Below, one piece after another: positions 31,153 to 40,597 of a stretch of 51,063 bases of DNA. The position numbers were made by a program, and so were the translations under genes. The notes under the pieces were generated by a model. That model was given only the letters and a program-made list of their open reading frames with translations. It made no database searches and was not told the origin of the DNA. The stretch's first letter is position 1, and each line of letters begins with the position of its first letter. The DNA is taken from positions 1-51,063 of the forward strand of contig WOYX01000031.1 in the NCBI GenBank assembly GCA_011620595.1. The letters run 5' to 3'. This DNA is from Bacteroidales bacterium (GTDB lineage Bacteria; Bacteroidota; Bacteroidia; Bacteroidales; VadinHA17).

Positions 31153-33987
31153 CTAGGCACCTGCCTGAAATCTCCCGGTATTCCTCCGGTGTTTCAGCCG
31201 TACCTTCACTTCATGGCTGTCGGATGTGACAGGCAGCAGATACAGTTTCGTGTCGTTATTCTCTTCTGACATCCTCACCCTTTTGCCGTCAACCCTTATC
31301 TTCACCCTGGCGTCAGCGGTAAGCCTGAGAGCCGACTGATGAGCGTCTCCCGAGCGATTCTCAAGGATGAGGCTGACTCTCCTGAGCGATTTGCTGACAG
31401 TTATCTCCTTTCCGGCGGCGAAGCCGTCACGTTCCATCTCAATGGTTAACCTTGGGCCGGCGGTGACGGCTGAGAAGCGTGCCCTGACGCCGTCACGCGG
31501 TTCAACCAGGAACGATTTTCCTTCCTTCTTCACTGTGCCGCCGTAGGCAAACCATCCAAAGAGCGGGTCATCAGTCAGCACCGTGCAGGCTGTCCTGAAG
31601 ACAGCCCCGTTGCCGAGGTCAGCCTCGCCGTCATAGAACCATGCCCCGCGGTCAATATCCTTCCTGATCCATGCACGACCTCTCTTTGACTCCATGAATG
31701 CCCAGCCCATGGCCCCGTCGTTCTTCTTACCCGGGAACCAGTAACCGTAGTCCGATTCCGGTGTTCCTGTGTTCATGAGCGCATAAGGAGCCAGGTAGGA
31801 AGCATAACCAAGCTGGAGCCAGTCATAGGGTTTCTCAGCGAACCTGATGCCATAGTCGAGGATTGACCACCCTCCCATCCTGGCCATATAGCTCAGGCAG
31901 TGATTGTCAGAGCTGTATGTGAAATCGCTTCCCAGGAGGAAATACTTGGCTTCAAGCCATCCGCGCACCGCCAGGCCGGCCTGATTCTGACGATCCATGA
32001 ACTCCCTGGCATCAGCCTTGCTGACGGAGGGATGGGAATACCATACGTTCCTGTTCTTGTCGAACCAGAGATTGCTGTCAGGCTGCATCTCATTGAGAGT
32101 GCCGTACTTCGCAAAGGCATAGGATGACTCAAAGGCGGTGCGGTCAATGGCGTATTCCGACCTGAAGGGATATTTGTCATCATAGACGAAATACTTTACC
32201 TTCTTCTCATACTCTGCCCGAAGCCATGCGGCTTCTTCCTTCCTCCCTTCCCGTTCGAGGTCGGCTATCAGGTTCTCTATCACGAGCTCATTGTAGCACC
32301 CCCACTTGTACGTCTCATACCATGGCAGTATTTCGTAGGGATATATGAAATAAGCCCTGGCGGTCTGCCATGCACGCTCGAGATAGCCTGCAGCATCGAG
32401 GTAATGGACCTTGTCAGGATACATTTCAGCTACCTGGTACATATGATAGTAGAGCATGATGATATGGGGATAGTCATATGACCTCCATATCTTCATCTTA
32501 TCGAGGTTGGTGGTGCTTATCTTTGCTCTCTCCGCCGGATCTCGCGCCACCTTCCAGTTGGGTACGCCATAGATACCGTAAGGATACGGATCATCTCTGT
32601 CAGTGCGCTGAAGCCCGTTCCAGACGAAATACTTCAGGTAATACTCAACCGCATCTATCTCCTTCTGTTCAGGAAAGTATACGTTCTTGGCAGCCACATA
32701 GGGGGCCTTGCAGAGGCCCGGGTCATCGCATGCAAGAACGTATCCCCACCATCCGTCAAACCCGTCAGTATCATCAGGGCCCCTTAGAACGCCGTTTTTC
32801 ATGTCATAGGCCGAGAACAATCCATTATACCATTTGGTGGTATCACGGTGCTGTGTGCTGTTTACAATGAAAGAACTCCTCTTCTTTACAAGGGTCTCCA
32901 GAGGCTCTGTGGCAAAGAATTCAAGATATGTCTTCTCTCCCTTACCATAGTTTACGGTCAGCATATTTTCTCCGAGCTTTCGGAAGCTAACCTCATAGAT
33001 ATGATGACCGGGAGCCTTCTCGCCCAGGTAGCTTAATTCAGTCTGGTCCGGGTACTCCGGCACTATAGAATCAATAACGTTCCTGGTGTGGAGAGAGAAC
33101 TGAGCCTTCAGGTCAGTGGGCAGGGTCATCCCCGGCACCACCCTTATGTCAAACAACCCGTTGTCATAAAGCATCTGACGCATCATATCCCAGCTGTCAG
33201 CCCAGGCTATTCTGAAGCGGTATTTCAGGGTATTGCGCCCTGTGCTCCCTCCGATGATGACGGAGGTATTGGGCTGTCTCCAGGTACCGCTCTCCACACT
33301 GGCAGCTGCCACAGCGGAGTGCATGTAGACCTTGTATCCTCCCCTTCCGCCGTCAAAATACTCCAGTCCCGTTCCTTCGCCTGCAAGTATCATGAGGTAA
33401 GGCGGCTCTCCCGAAGGCCTGGTAAAATAGAGGAAGGACCCGTTCCCGGAGATAAAATGATGTTTGGTAAAGCTCTTTTCAAAAATGGTATCCGGGTTTT
33501 CACTGCGGGCAATACTCCACGAAAGATAGAGGGCCAGGTCACCTATCTCAACCTCTACTCCATTCCTTGTGCCTATCTCCATGTCATAGTCAAGGGCATC
33601 ACCGGCGAGCGAGAAGGTCTGTGTTAATGTGACGGGGTCGGCAGCATAGTCTGACTTCAGCATCACCGCTACACCGTTCGTTGTCATGACATTTGGTCTG
33701 TTCTGCGGCCTCTCAACCCACGGCCCGTCTCCTGTTCTGTAGACAAGCTTAATTCTCCCCCATGGGGCACGGCTACTCACTATATCAGCACCGTAACGGT
33801 CCTGAGGGTCGGTGACAGACACCAGTCCTTCAGGTGTGACAAGGGCTCTCATCCTTTCACCCTGCAATACCTGCTCTCCGGCAGCACCCTGACCGCTGAC
33901 AGCCGCGGTTCCACCTGTCAGGAACAGCAGAGAAAGGATGAGAAGGCCCTGACTCAAGGTTCTACCCCTCAACATATTATTTGACAT
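31153..33987 (-). CDS. Secreted DUF5695-like protein in the arabinose-type PUL
   Basis: About 944 aa. A signal peptide is present (LLILSLLFLTGGTAAVSGQ, right for a start at either ATG 33987 or ATG 33975). The N-terminal ~350 residues are beta-rich (VSVTDPQDRYGADIV). From about 400 on, a helical barrel-like region contains WRSYDYPHIIMLYYHMYQVAEMYP and EILPWYETYKWGCYNELV. It resembles the plus-strand DUF5695 protein at the SYxYPH-MY block and in overall layout, so both are likely members of one superfamily. No catalytic residues can be assigned. ATG 33987 overlaps the GH127 stop by 11 nt and ATG 33975 follows it by one base, so translation is coupled either way. Possible roles: glycoside hydrolase, lyase or glycan-binding protein. 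Confidence 0.62.
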   Translation of the reverse strand: MSNNMLRGRTLSQGLLILSLLFLTGGTAAVSGQGAAGEQVLQGERMRALVTPEGLVSVTDPQDRYGADIVSSRAPWGRIKLVYRTGDGPWVERPQNRPNVMTTNGVAVMLKSDYAADPVTLTQTFSLAGDALDYDMEIGTRNGVEVEIGDLALYLSWSIARSENPDTIFEKSFTKHHFISGNGSFLYFTRPSGEPPYLMILAGEGTGLEYFDGGRGGYKVYMHSAVAAASVESGTWRQPNTSVIIGGSTGRNTLKYRFRIAWADSWDMMRQMLYDNGLFDIRVVPGMTLPTDLKAQFSLHTRNVIDSIVPEYPDQTELSYLGEKAPGHHIYEVSFRKLGENMLTVNYGKGEKTYLEFFATEPLETLVKKRSSFIVNSTQHRDTTKWYNGLFSAYDMKNGVLRGPDDTDGFDGWWGYVLACDDPGLCKAPYVAAKNVYFPEQKEIDAVEYYLKYFVWNGLQRTDRDDPYPYGIYGVPNWKVARDPAERAKISTTNLDKMKIWRSYDYPHIIMLYYHMYQVAEMYPDKVHYLDAAGYLERAWQTARAYFIYPYEILPWYETYKWGCYNELVIENLIADLEREGRKEEAAWLRAEYEKKVKYFVYDDKYPFRSEYAIDRTAFESSYAFAKYGTLNEMQPDSNLWFDKNRNVWYSHPSVSKADAREFMDRQNQAGLAVRGWLEAKYFLLGSDFTYSSDNHCLSYMARMGGWSILDYGIRFAEKPYDWLQLGYASYLAPYALMNTGTPESDYGYWFPGKKNDGAMGWAFMESKRGRAWIRKDIDRGAWFYDGEADLGNGAVFRTACTVLTDDPLFGWFAYGGTVKKEGKSFLVEPRDGVRARFSAVTAGPRLTIEMERDGFAAGKEITVSKSLRRVSLILENRSGDAHQSALRLTADARVKIRVDGKRVRMSEENNDTKLYLLPVTSDSHEVKVRLKHRRNTGRFQAGA

Positions 33988-36718
33988 CCTTATTGATCCA
34001 TACTATTGAAGTCGGGCGCCAGTTCCTCCTCTGGTCTCCTTCCCCTGGCGCCTCAGGGGCAGTGGCCCTGTTCAGTCTCAGGTAGTTGGGAATGGCCAGG
34101 AGGTCGCTACCGTCACTCCATTTGCCTCTGATGGTCATTATGCCTCCGAACATATTGTCACGCCACTCTGCTGTGAGAGGGGCATCGCCGACAGGCTGCT
34201 CTATATCGGGCTGGTCAGCCTTCTCAACATTGTAGATCAACGGACCGTACCTCAGGGCGATCCTGCCCCTGTCGGCCACTATTCTGTCATCTGCGGTTAT
34301 CTGCTGTATCTCCAGCGGGACCACAAATGAGATCACATCACCTTTCATCCACTCCCTGGTGATGGGCACATATCCCCTGTCAGTCTCCACAGGAACGGAC
34401 TCTCCGTTGACAGTAAGAGTGCTGATGGTATTCACCTCCGGTGTTTCGGTATAGAGGTCGCTCGTCTTCCTGTCGGGGACCCTGACAAATACGGTGAAAC
34501 GCTTTGTTTCGGCCGGATTGACAGTGATGGAGACATCACCCTTCCAGGGATAGTCTGTTTTCTGTACCATTTCCACGCTGGTCCCTGCCACCTTACCTAC
34601 GTCGATGGTGCTTCCGATGAAGAGGTTTACATATATGCCGTCATCGCTCTTCACATAGGTCCATGTGGGGATCATCAGCAGTGTCCTTGGGATGTTGCCG
34701 ACACAGCAGGGGCATACATGCCATTCGTCACGCATGCGGTTTGACGAGAGCGGGTTAGTGTAGAAGAAATGCCTGCCCTCAAAATCAATCGACCCGAGCA
34801 GGGCATTGTACATGGTCTCTTCGTACAGATCGGCATACTTTGCATCATGATATGCCAGGTTCATCTTATACTGGAAGAAGATAAGCCCGCAGCTCGAACA
34901 CGACTCGCAGTAGGCATTGTTACCGAGCGAATAGTCGGGGCCGAAGCCTTCGGAGGTCTCACCGCTTCCTATGCCTCCGGTAACATAGTACTTCCTGTTG
35001 ACCATGTTGTCCCAGAGTGACATCACTGCACTCTGATAGTCGGTATCACCCGTCTCCGCCGCCACGTCAGCCATTGCAGAGTAACTGTAGACAGCCCTGA
35101 CGGCATGGCCCACAGCCTCATACTGCTGCTGTACCGGCACATGGCTCTGGTCATATTCCGAACCGTTCTTACGGTTGTCAAGGAGGAATTTGGCAAGTTT
35201 GATATAGCTGTCGCCGCGGCCGTTGCCTTCCATATCATTGACGAAACGGCCGAAACGCACCAGCGCCTGCTCCATCTCCTGGTGCCCGTCATACCACTCC
35301 TTCTTGCCGGGACCGATGTTGTCCACCCAGCAATCTGCCAGCTTCCCGGCAGCATCATAGAGCCTCGTATCAGTTCCTCCGGTAAGGGTGTAGTGATTTA
35401 TTGCTGATTCAATAAAATAGCCTGCCACATATCCCTCGTGGTTGCCCCTTGTCTGCGGCGCCCATCTCTCCTTCCACCTGGCTGTGTCACGCAGTGTATA
35501 GGCCGTCTGGAGGTAACCGTCAGGCTCCTGTGCCGCAAGAATGATCGGTATCCACTTCTCAAGCGTCTTCCTCATCTTATCCTGGGCAGCGATTATCTCT
35601 TTGTCTCCCTGCGGGTCAACCATCAGCGCTATGCACATTGATTCAACGGTCTGATGCACCCAGGCATTGGAGAAGACATAACCGAGATGCTTGCCGTGCG
35701 GCTCACCGCGAAGCGCTTTTCCTGCTTCAATGAAATTGTCAAGTCCGCCCTGGCCCATCTCCAGGTCAGTCCTTTCGATCATTGTGATGCAATGAGGTAT
35801 CCAATTGACAATAAGTGCCTTGGCGCGGTCATTCCATAGTGGGTTGTCAATCTTGTACCTGCGAGTGTAAACCACGTCAAGCCTCTTCGCCTCGGGCGGA
35901 TTGACAACCTTTACCTTCAGTGAAGAGGAAGATTTCATCTTTCCGGCCTGTGATGAGAGTGTGAGAGTGTATTCACCGGGCACCGTGAAAGTGGCGGTGG
36001 TGGTATCGCTCCTGGCATTCCCGAAACTGACAGCACCCGGGCCCTCGGCGGTCCAGAGGGTCTTCTTCAGCGGATCGACACTCTTGATAAGCCCCGAGAG
36101 GTAGGTCTTACCTCCCATTACCACCATGCGGTCAACACCGGCTGTGATGACCGGAGCCACCGCAGGGGCATTCTCAGGCTTGAAGACCTGCCACTCCAGG
36201 ACAGGAGAGAGAAAACGCTCAACGGAGTCGACTTCAAGCATCAGCCTGGTGGTTGACACCTCATTGAAGGTGGTATTGTTGTATCGGTCATTTTCAAGAC
36301 CAAGGCCGGAGGGATTTTCAACACCGACATATTCATCTCCGTTCCAGTACCTGAACCTGTAAGCCTGTGGCAGCTTAACAAGGCTGTCGTAATCATAGAA
36401 GAACACAGCAGCCTCATCAATGGTTACAGGCTGTTCCCATACATATTCATAGCGCATCACGTTCAGTGATGACTGACGCTGCGGCCTGTTGGGGTTGCTC
36501 ATCCAGCGTCTCATATCACTGTTTACACTGTCAGGAATAAGTCCGTCATTGAGTTCCCTGATCTCTCTCTGGCCGCCGCGGGTGAGCTGGAATGATGTGG
36601 CCAGCACTGCGAGGTTGTCTTTTCCTGACTTCCCGGCGCCGCCAGAGACACACGAAGGGATCATCATGACTGCCAGAATGGCGGTTGCCAGTATCAGGAT
36701 GATTTTGTTTTTTCTCAT
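33977..36718 (-). CDS. GH127 beta-L-arabinofuranosidase with F5/8C-like and PKD-like modules
   Basis: About 913-aa lipoprotein (AILAVMMIPSC). Residues ~35-178 form an F5/8C-like module (LNDGLIPDSV, VENPSG, VLEWQV) shared with two upstream PUL proteins. Residues ~185-272 are a PKD-like beta domain (FTVPGEYTLTL). The rest is a GH127 (DUF1680) catalytic domain: GGLDNFIEAGKAL, EPDGYLQTAY, RGNHEGYVAGYFIESA. Candidate active-site residues by comparison with HypBA1 are Glu605 and Cys607 (YCESC) and Cys671/Cys672 (CPCCVGN), the zinc-bound cysteine catalysis set. It should release beta-L-arabinofuranose. ATG 36718 is chosen because upstream codons to 36745 precede the signal peptide. Confidence 0.88.
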   Translation of the reverse strand: MRKNKIILILATAILAVMMIPSCVSGGAGKSGKDNLAVLATSFQLTRGGQREIRELNDGLIPDSVNSDMRRWMSNPNRPQRQSSLNVMRYEYVWEQPVTIDEAAVFFYDYDSLVKLPQAYRFRYWNGDEYVGVENPSGLGLENDRYNNTTFNEVSTTRLMLEVDSVERFLSPVLEWQVFKPENAPAVAPVITAGVDRMVVMGGKTYLSGLIKSVDPLKKTLWTAEGPGAVSFGNARSDTTTATFTVPGEYTLTLSSQAGKMKSSSSLKVKVVNPPEAKRLDVVYTRRYKIDNPLWNDRAKALIVNWIPHCITMIERTDLEMGQGGLDNFIEAGKALRGEPHGKHLGYVFSNAWVHQTVESMCIALMVDPQGDKEIIAAQDKMRKTLEKWIPIILAAQEPDGYLQTAYTLRDTARWKERWAPQTRGNHEGYVAGYFIESAINHYTLTGGTDTRLYDAAGKLADCWVDNIGPGKKEWYDGHQEMEQALVRFGRFVNDMEGNGRGDSYIKLAKFLLDNRKNGSEYDQSHVPVQQQYEAVGHAVRAVYSYSAMADVAAETGDTDYQSAVMSLWDNMVNRKYYVTGGIGSGETSEGFGPDYSLGNNAYCESCSSCGLIFFQYKMNLAYHDAKYADLYEETMYNALLGSIDFEGRHFFYTNPLSSNRMRDEWHVCPCCVGNIPRTLLMIPTWTYVKSDDGIYVNLFIGSTIDVGKVAGTSVEMVQKTDYPWKGDVSITVNPAETKRFTVFVRVPDRKTSDLYTETPEVNTISTLTVNGESVPVETDRGYVPITREWMKGDVISFVVPLEIQQITADDRIVADRGRIALRYGPLIYNVEKADQPDIEQPVGDAPLTAEWRDNMFGGIMTIRGKWSDGSDLLAIPNYLRLNRATAPEAPGEGDQRRNWRPTSIVWINKDVK

Positions 36719-36756
36719 TTCCTTTGTTTCTAAAATATTATACAATAATAAATTAA

Positions 36757-39096
36757 TCAGTTGTTTACGTTGAACACAAACAGGTTGATGCTTGCCGGTC
36801 CTACCGTCAGCGCTTTGCCGGCAGATACCCTGACCGGGCCTGATATCTTCACATTCTCCGGCCTGCCAGGCTCATTGGCAGCCATATCATCGGGGGCTGT
36901 CACCTGCCACTGTTCTCCTTCACCGGCGATGGTTCCGTTCAGCAGGGTGACGGGCAGTTTCACCTCATCCCAGGTGGCGTTGACTACTGACACCGTCAGC
37001 TTTTTGCCATCGCTGTCGAGGGTGGCTGCAATATCAAGAGGCCTTGTCTCCCCGCTTATTGCAACAGGTATGGTTCCGAACTGCTGTCTGTAGAGCTTGA
37101 GCACCTGTCCGGTTGCGTCTAGGACAGAACTGGTAGTGTTCGTCTTTATGCATCCGATGACGTTTACCGTCTGTGCATAGTTGGCCATGAAGATAATATC
37201 GCTCTGTCTCGAATACTCGTTCAGGCCCGCGGCTATCCCCATGGCGTCGCGCATGAAGTAGCGTGTCCCGAGCTCTCCGTAAACATGGGGTCCGTACCAG
37301 TAGTTCCATTCATCCATGCAGATGCGAATATCCTTTCCTTTCAGCTGGGGAATCTCCTGCCTGTACTGTCTGTGTGCGTCGGCTTTCTCCCTGATGGCAT
37401 CAGGTATCTGCTTCACATGGGTCATCAGACCCCCGCCGTGCCAGTCCTGCCGGTAGAAGTGCTCACTGATAAGGTCCATGCTCCCGGAGCAGTTGGCCAG
37501 CACCATGCGGTCCCAGTCACCCAGCTCGCCGACAGCAATAATCTTTATGCCGGGATCAACGCTTCTCATTGCCTCTGCGAAGGTATTGTGCTTCTTCACG
37601 AAATCTTCTGTTGACATGTGACCCAGCTGCCACTCGCCGTACATCTCATTGCCTATAGACCACCATTTGACGCCCCACGGCGCGGGGTGGCCGTTGGCGG
37701 CTCTGAGTCTGCCCATGGGCGTTTCAGGAGCGCCGTTGCAGTATTCCACCTCCTCGCGTGCCTGCCTGGAGTCGCCCAGCCCGGCGTTCACAGCTATATA
37801 AGGTTCAGTGCCCAGTATCTCACAGAAGGTCATGAACTCATGTATGCCCACGTCATTGTGTTCCACTCCCTGCCATGCCGGGTTCTTGCGCGGCGGCCTC
37901 TTATCCCGGTCACCGATGCCGTCCTTCCAGTCATATCCGCTGACGAAGTTGCCTCCCGGCCAGCGGTAGACAGGTGCGTTAAGCTCCTTCAGCAGCGCAA
38001 TGACGTCAGAACGGAATCCCTCAATATTATCTGAAGGCATCAGGCTTGATGTGCCCACCCATACTTTACCGTTACCCTCCGGTTCTATGGCTATGGAGGC
38101 GTTATGTGTCAGCTCGCCGGAATGAAACTGCAGCGGATAGGATGTGAAGCTGCCGGCAGGCTTTTCAATCCTGACCGTCTGAGACTGGTCTGCCCATGAC
38201 AGTGTGACCTTCACCGCAGTTATTCCCGCAGTGGCTTTAAGCACTATGTGCCCGTTATAGTCGAGATCCGGCTTGAGGCCGAGACCTGACTGCTGCATGA
38301 TGGCTGTGCCTGAGCCGTCAGAGCCCAGCACCGGGGTCTTGTCACCGGTAAAGGGAATGACCCTGTCAACGGAGAAGAGATCTCTTTTGCCCCTTACCTG
38401 CCATGGCGATTCCCTCTGGCCGGGGACATACCAGAACTTACGGTCTTCAAGCATCTCAGCCCAAATGCCTCCGTAGATACATCTTCCAAGGTGTTCGATG
38501 AACTGACCATATATATATTCTGACATTGGCTCCTTCCTGTCAGCCAGGTCAATAGTAACTGCAGTGCTTATTTTCCCGGTGGAGACCAGTTCAAGAGACA
38601 TGTCATCAAACCATGCCCTTCCCGAAGCAGGACCGTCGATGCCCAGCAGGCATGAGAGGACAGAGGAATCATCATTGCCTGTCTTAAAGACAAACTCTAT
38701 TTTCGTCCAGTCATTGGTTCCGGTAAGTCCTGTATATTCGGTGTCAAAAGCATCGAACCTGAAGCCGGCGCCCTTGCCGTTCCGGGCTTGAAGGTCTTCG
38801 GTCTTCACCCACCCGGTGAATTTATACTCAGACCACGGCTTCATCTGCACTCTGGTCATCCACCTTCCGCCGGCAGGCCTGTCGCTCTGCAGCATCAGGC
38901 TCCTTATTCCCTCATGGGCCTCATAATCATAAAAGGCTATCATCGCTCCGCCCCTGGTCTCGGCATTCCATCCGGCTACCGTTGAGCCGCTTCCCTCCTC
39001 TGCGGAGGGATTGGGAATGAGAGTGCCCTGTCTTTCGCTGCCCCTGCAGGAGGAGATGGCCAATACAGTTGCAATAAGTAGTAAGAGGTTTTTCAT
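36757..39096 (-). CDS. GH51 alpha-L-arabinofuranosidase with N-terminal CBM-like domain
   Basis: 779 aa. Lipoprotein signal LLLLIATVLAISSC. Residues ~25-165 look like a CBM4/9-type beta-sandwich (NPSAEEGSGSTVAGW, GIRSLMLQSDRPAGGRWMTR). The GH51 catalytic domain follows (MSEYIYGQFIEHLGRCIYGG, YRWPGGNFVSGYDW). The acid/base Glu484 is in WWSIGNEMYGEWQ, and the nucleophile Glu596 is in ICMDEWNYWYGP. A beta domain closes the protein. It removes alpha-L-arabinofuranosyl side chains from arabinan, arabinoxylan or arabinogalactan. It lies 38 nt upstream of GH127, so the cell can cleave both anomers of terminal L-arabinofuranose. Confidence 0.93.
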   Translation of the reverse strand: MKNLLLLIATVLAISSCRGSERQGTLIPNPSAEEGSGSTVAGWNAETRGGAMIAFYDYEAHEGIRSLMLQSDRPAGGRWMTRVQMKPWSEYKFTGWVKTEDLQARNGKGAGFRFDAFDTEYTGLTGTNDWTKIEFVFKTGNDDSSVLSCLLGIDGPASGRAWFDDMSLELVSTGKISTAVTIDLADRKEPMSEYIYGQFIEHLGRCIYGGIWAEMLEDRKFWYVPGQRESPWQVRGKRDLFSVDRVIPFTGDKTPVLGSDGSGTAIMQQSGLGLKPDLDYNGHIVLKATAGITAVKVTLSWADQSQTVRIEKPAGSFTSYPLQFHSGELTHNASIAIEPEGNGKVWVGTSSLMPSDNIEGFRSDVIALLKELNAPVYRWPGGNFVSGYDWKDGIGDRDKRPPRKNPAWQGVEHNDVGIHEFMTFCEILGTEPYIAVNAGLGDSRQAREEVEYCNGAPETPMGRLRAANGHPAPWGVKWWSIGNEMYGEWQLGHMSTEDFVKKHNTFAEAMRSVDPGIKIIAVGELGDWDRMVLANCSGSMDLISEHFYRQDWHGGGLMTHVKQIPDAIREKADAHRQYRQEIPQLKGKDIRICMDEWNYWYGPHVYGELGTRYFMRDAMGIAAGLNEYSRQSDIIFMANYAQTVNVIGCIKTNTTSSVLDATGQVLKLYRQQFGTIPVAISGETRPLDIAATLDSDGKKLTVSVVNATWDEVKLPVTLLNGTIAGEGEQWQVTAPDDMAANEPGRPENVKISGPVRVSAGKALTVGPASINLFVFNVNN

Positions 39097-39133
39097 GATT
39101 CTGTCAAATATTTGATAATCTGGTTTTTATGAA

Positions 39134-39165
39134 AGTAAAAGACCGGTAAAAAGCGGTCTTTTACT
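39134..39165 (-). promoter_or_regulatory. Intra-operon hairpin between binding and enzyme genes
   Basis: A perfect 12-bp stem AGTAAAAGACCG / CGGTCTTTTACT with an 8-nt loop is followed on the minus strand by TTCATAAAAACC. It lies in the 96-bp gap after the DUF1735 gene and before GH51. The U-tract is weak, so partial termination or mRNA 3'-end protection is more likely than full termination. Confidence 0.6.
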
Positions 39166-39192
39166 CCAAACTAAAACCCTAAACCAATATAC

Positions 39193-40560
39193 CTATCTTC
39201 TCCACTCATTTACTCCGTCCCTTATACGGTTGCGCCATACAAGCGTTGAGTTTGCATTCGTATAATAAGTAGCATCTTCATAAATCACCTTGTAATTCAG
39301 GTTAAGAGTGCTTGTGGCAGGATTCCATGTGCTTGTGCCGTTGGGCAGCACGTCGGCAATCGGTCTTTCTTCCGGTGTAATCGGGTCGCCAATACCCATC
39401 ACCTGCCACTCAGAGATACCCACAGACTCAGAAGAGTTAATGAAATTGAGTCTTATGCCATCCGTGGTTATTTCATCAAAAGTGGTGACATTGAACTTGT
39501 CTGGTTCAGCTCCGTAGCCTACAGGGTTCGGAACTTCTTCCCAGGTGTCGGTTACCATATTGTGGTACTCCACATACTGATCCGTAGGGAAGAGCAGACC
39601 ACCGCCGTCGCTCCACCAGAAGACGTTGGATGCCCTTATCCTGTAAGGCCTTGCGAAGGTGTACTGTATCCAGCCCCAGTCATTGGCACTGTTCCAGTTA
39701 CCAAACTTGGGATAAGTGTAGTCATTGGTCGAGCTTGCCGGCACCTTACCGTCATTGACAGCAGACAGCGTCTCCCATCCTGAAACGTAGTCAGTGGTGA
39801 CAGTCGGGGGATACTCCGTTGCCAGGTTCACAGGCGTCGGCGGAGGGTTGGGGAGCTTGCGCCATGATACGGTGTTGTCAGGATGGATCCTGTAGTGCAT
39901 AGTATAGCCCGCCCCGTAAAGATGCAGTATACCGTTTGCAGAGAAAGAATCCACAGCAATGGTTGAGGCCGAGATAACGCTTGACATCGAGCCGCTGCTC
40001 ATCTCTGCACCTGTCTCATCGTAGGTGGCAAATGTTCCGGTGTGGTTATAGTAACCCTCGGCCCTGGTGATGAACTTGATAACCACAATCTTGGTATCAA
40101 AATTACTATTGACGCTGTCAGCCGATGACTCCGTCAGACGGAAAGGAATGGCATAATGGTAACTGACGGCATCAGGATCATTCAGGAACTTTGTGGAGTC
40201 GAGGGTGATTGTAAGCCTGCCGATATACTCTCCCGAAGGAATGGTAATTGTATTCGTATTGCTGAGGCTGTAGTAGTCTGACGGCATCAGCTCATAGGGT
40301 TTGCCTGCAAGGAGCGTGGGGTCAATGGTAAAACGTACCCAACGCTCTTCACTGTTTTCAAGGACCCCGCCAAGATATACTCCGATATCAAGCTTAAGTC
40401 CCTCATCCTTGACCACTGTCCTTCCCAGCTCACCGGCGGTGCTGAGCCCGCCTGTAGCCGTTGAAAAAGCAACAGTGGTGTAAGGATAGTCAATTCTGAA
40501 CTCATCGTAGCATCCTGTCAGAATGGCTGTCATTATCAGTATTGCAAATATCTTTTTCAT
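39193..40560 (-). CDS. DUF1735/DUF4361-type surface lipoprotein with nested F5/8C-like module
   Basis: About 455 aa. Lipoprotein signal (AILIMTAILTGC). Residues ~25-170 are a DUF1735-like domain (PYTTVAFSTATGGLST, DYYSLSNTNTITIPSGEY). A DUF4361-like part follows (YYNHTGTFATYDETG). Between about 245 and 387 there is an F5/8C-like module (NLATEYPPTVTTDY, WETLSAVNDGKVP, FGNWNSANDWGWIQY, ISEWQV). The protein then returns to the host fold with the C-terminus WNPATSTLNLNYKV and RNRIRDGVNEWRR. Such lipoproteins downstream of susD are usually surface glycan-binding proteins. ATG 40560 places the signal at the N-terminus, 37 nt after the SusD stop. Confidence 0.82.
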   Translation of the reverse strand: MKKIFAILIMTAILTGCYDEFRIDYPYTTVAFSTATGGLSTAGELGRTVVKDEGLKLDIGVYLGGVLENSEERWVRFTIDPTLLAGKPYELMPSDYYSLSNTNTITIPSGEYIGRLTITLDSTKFLNDPDAVSYHYAIPFRLTESSADSVNSNFDTKIVVIKFITRAEGYYNHTGTFATYDETGAEMSSGSMSSVISASTIAVDSFSANGILHLYGAGYTMHYRIHPDNTVSWRKLPNPPPTPVNLATEYPPTVTTDYVSGWETLSAVNDGKVPASSTNDYTYPKFGNWNSANDWGWIQYTFARPYRIRASNVFWWSDGGGLLFPTDQYVEYHNMVTDTWEEVPNPVGYGAEPDKFNVTTFDEITTDGIRLNFINSSESVGISEWQVMGIGDPITPEERPIADVLPNGTSTWNPATSTLNLNYKVIYEDATYYTNANSTLVWRNRIRDGVNEWRR

Positions 40561-40597
40561 ATTTCCTTTTTTATCTTTTCCCTGGAGGGAAAAAATT

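Noticed and set aside
36757-39096. The GH51 remnant at 28491-28649 as a recent copy of the intact GH51
   Set aside because: The C-terminal sequences differ clearly (AHNTFEKPEEVKP against SGPVRVSAGKALTV), so it derives from a different GH51 gene.
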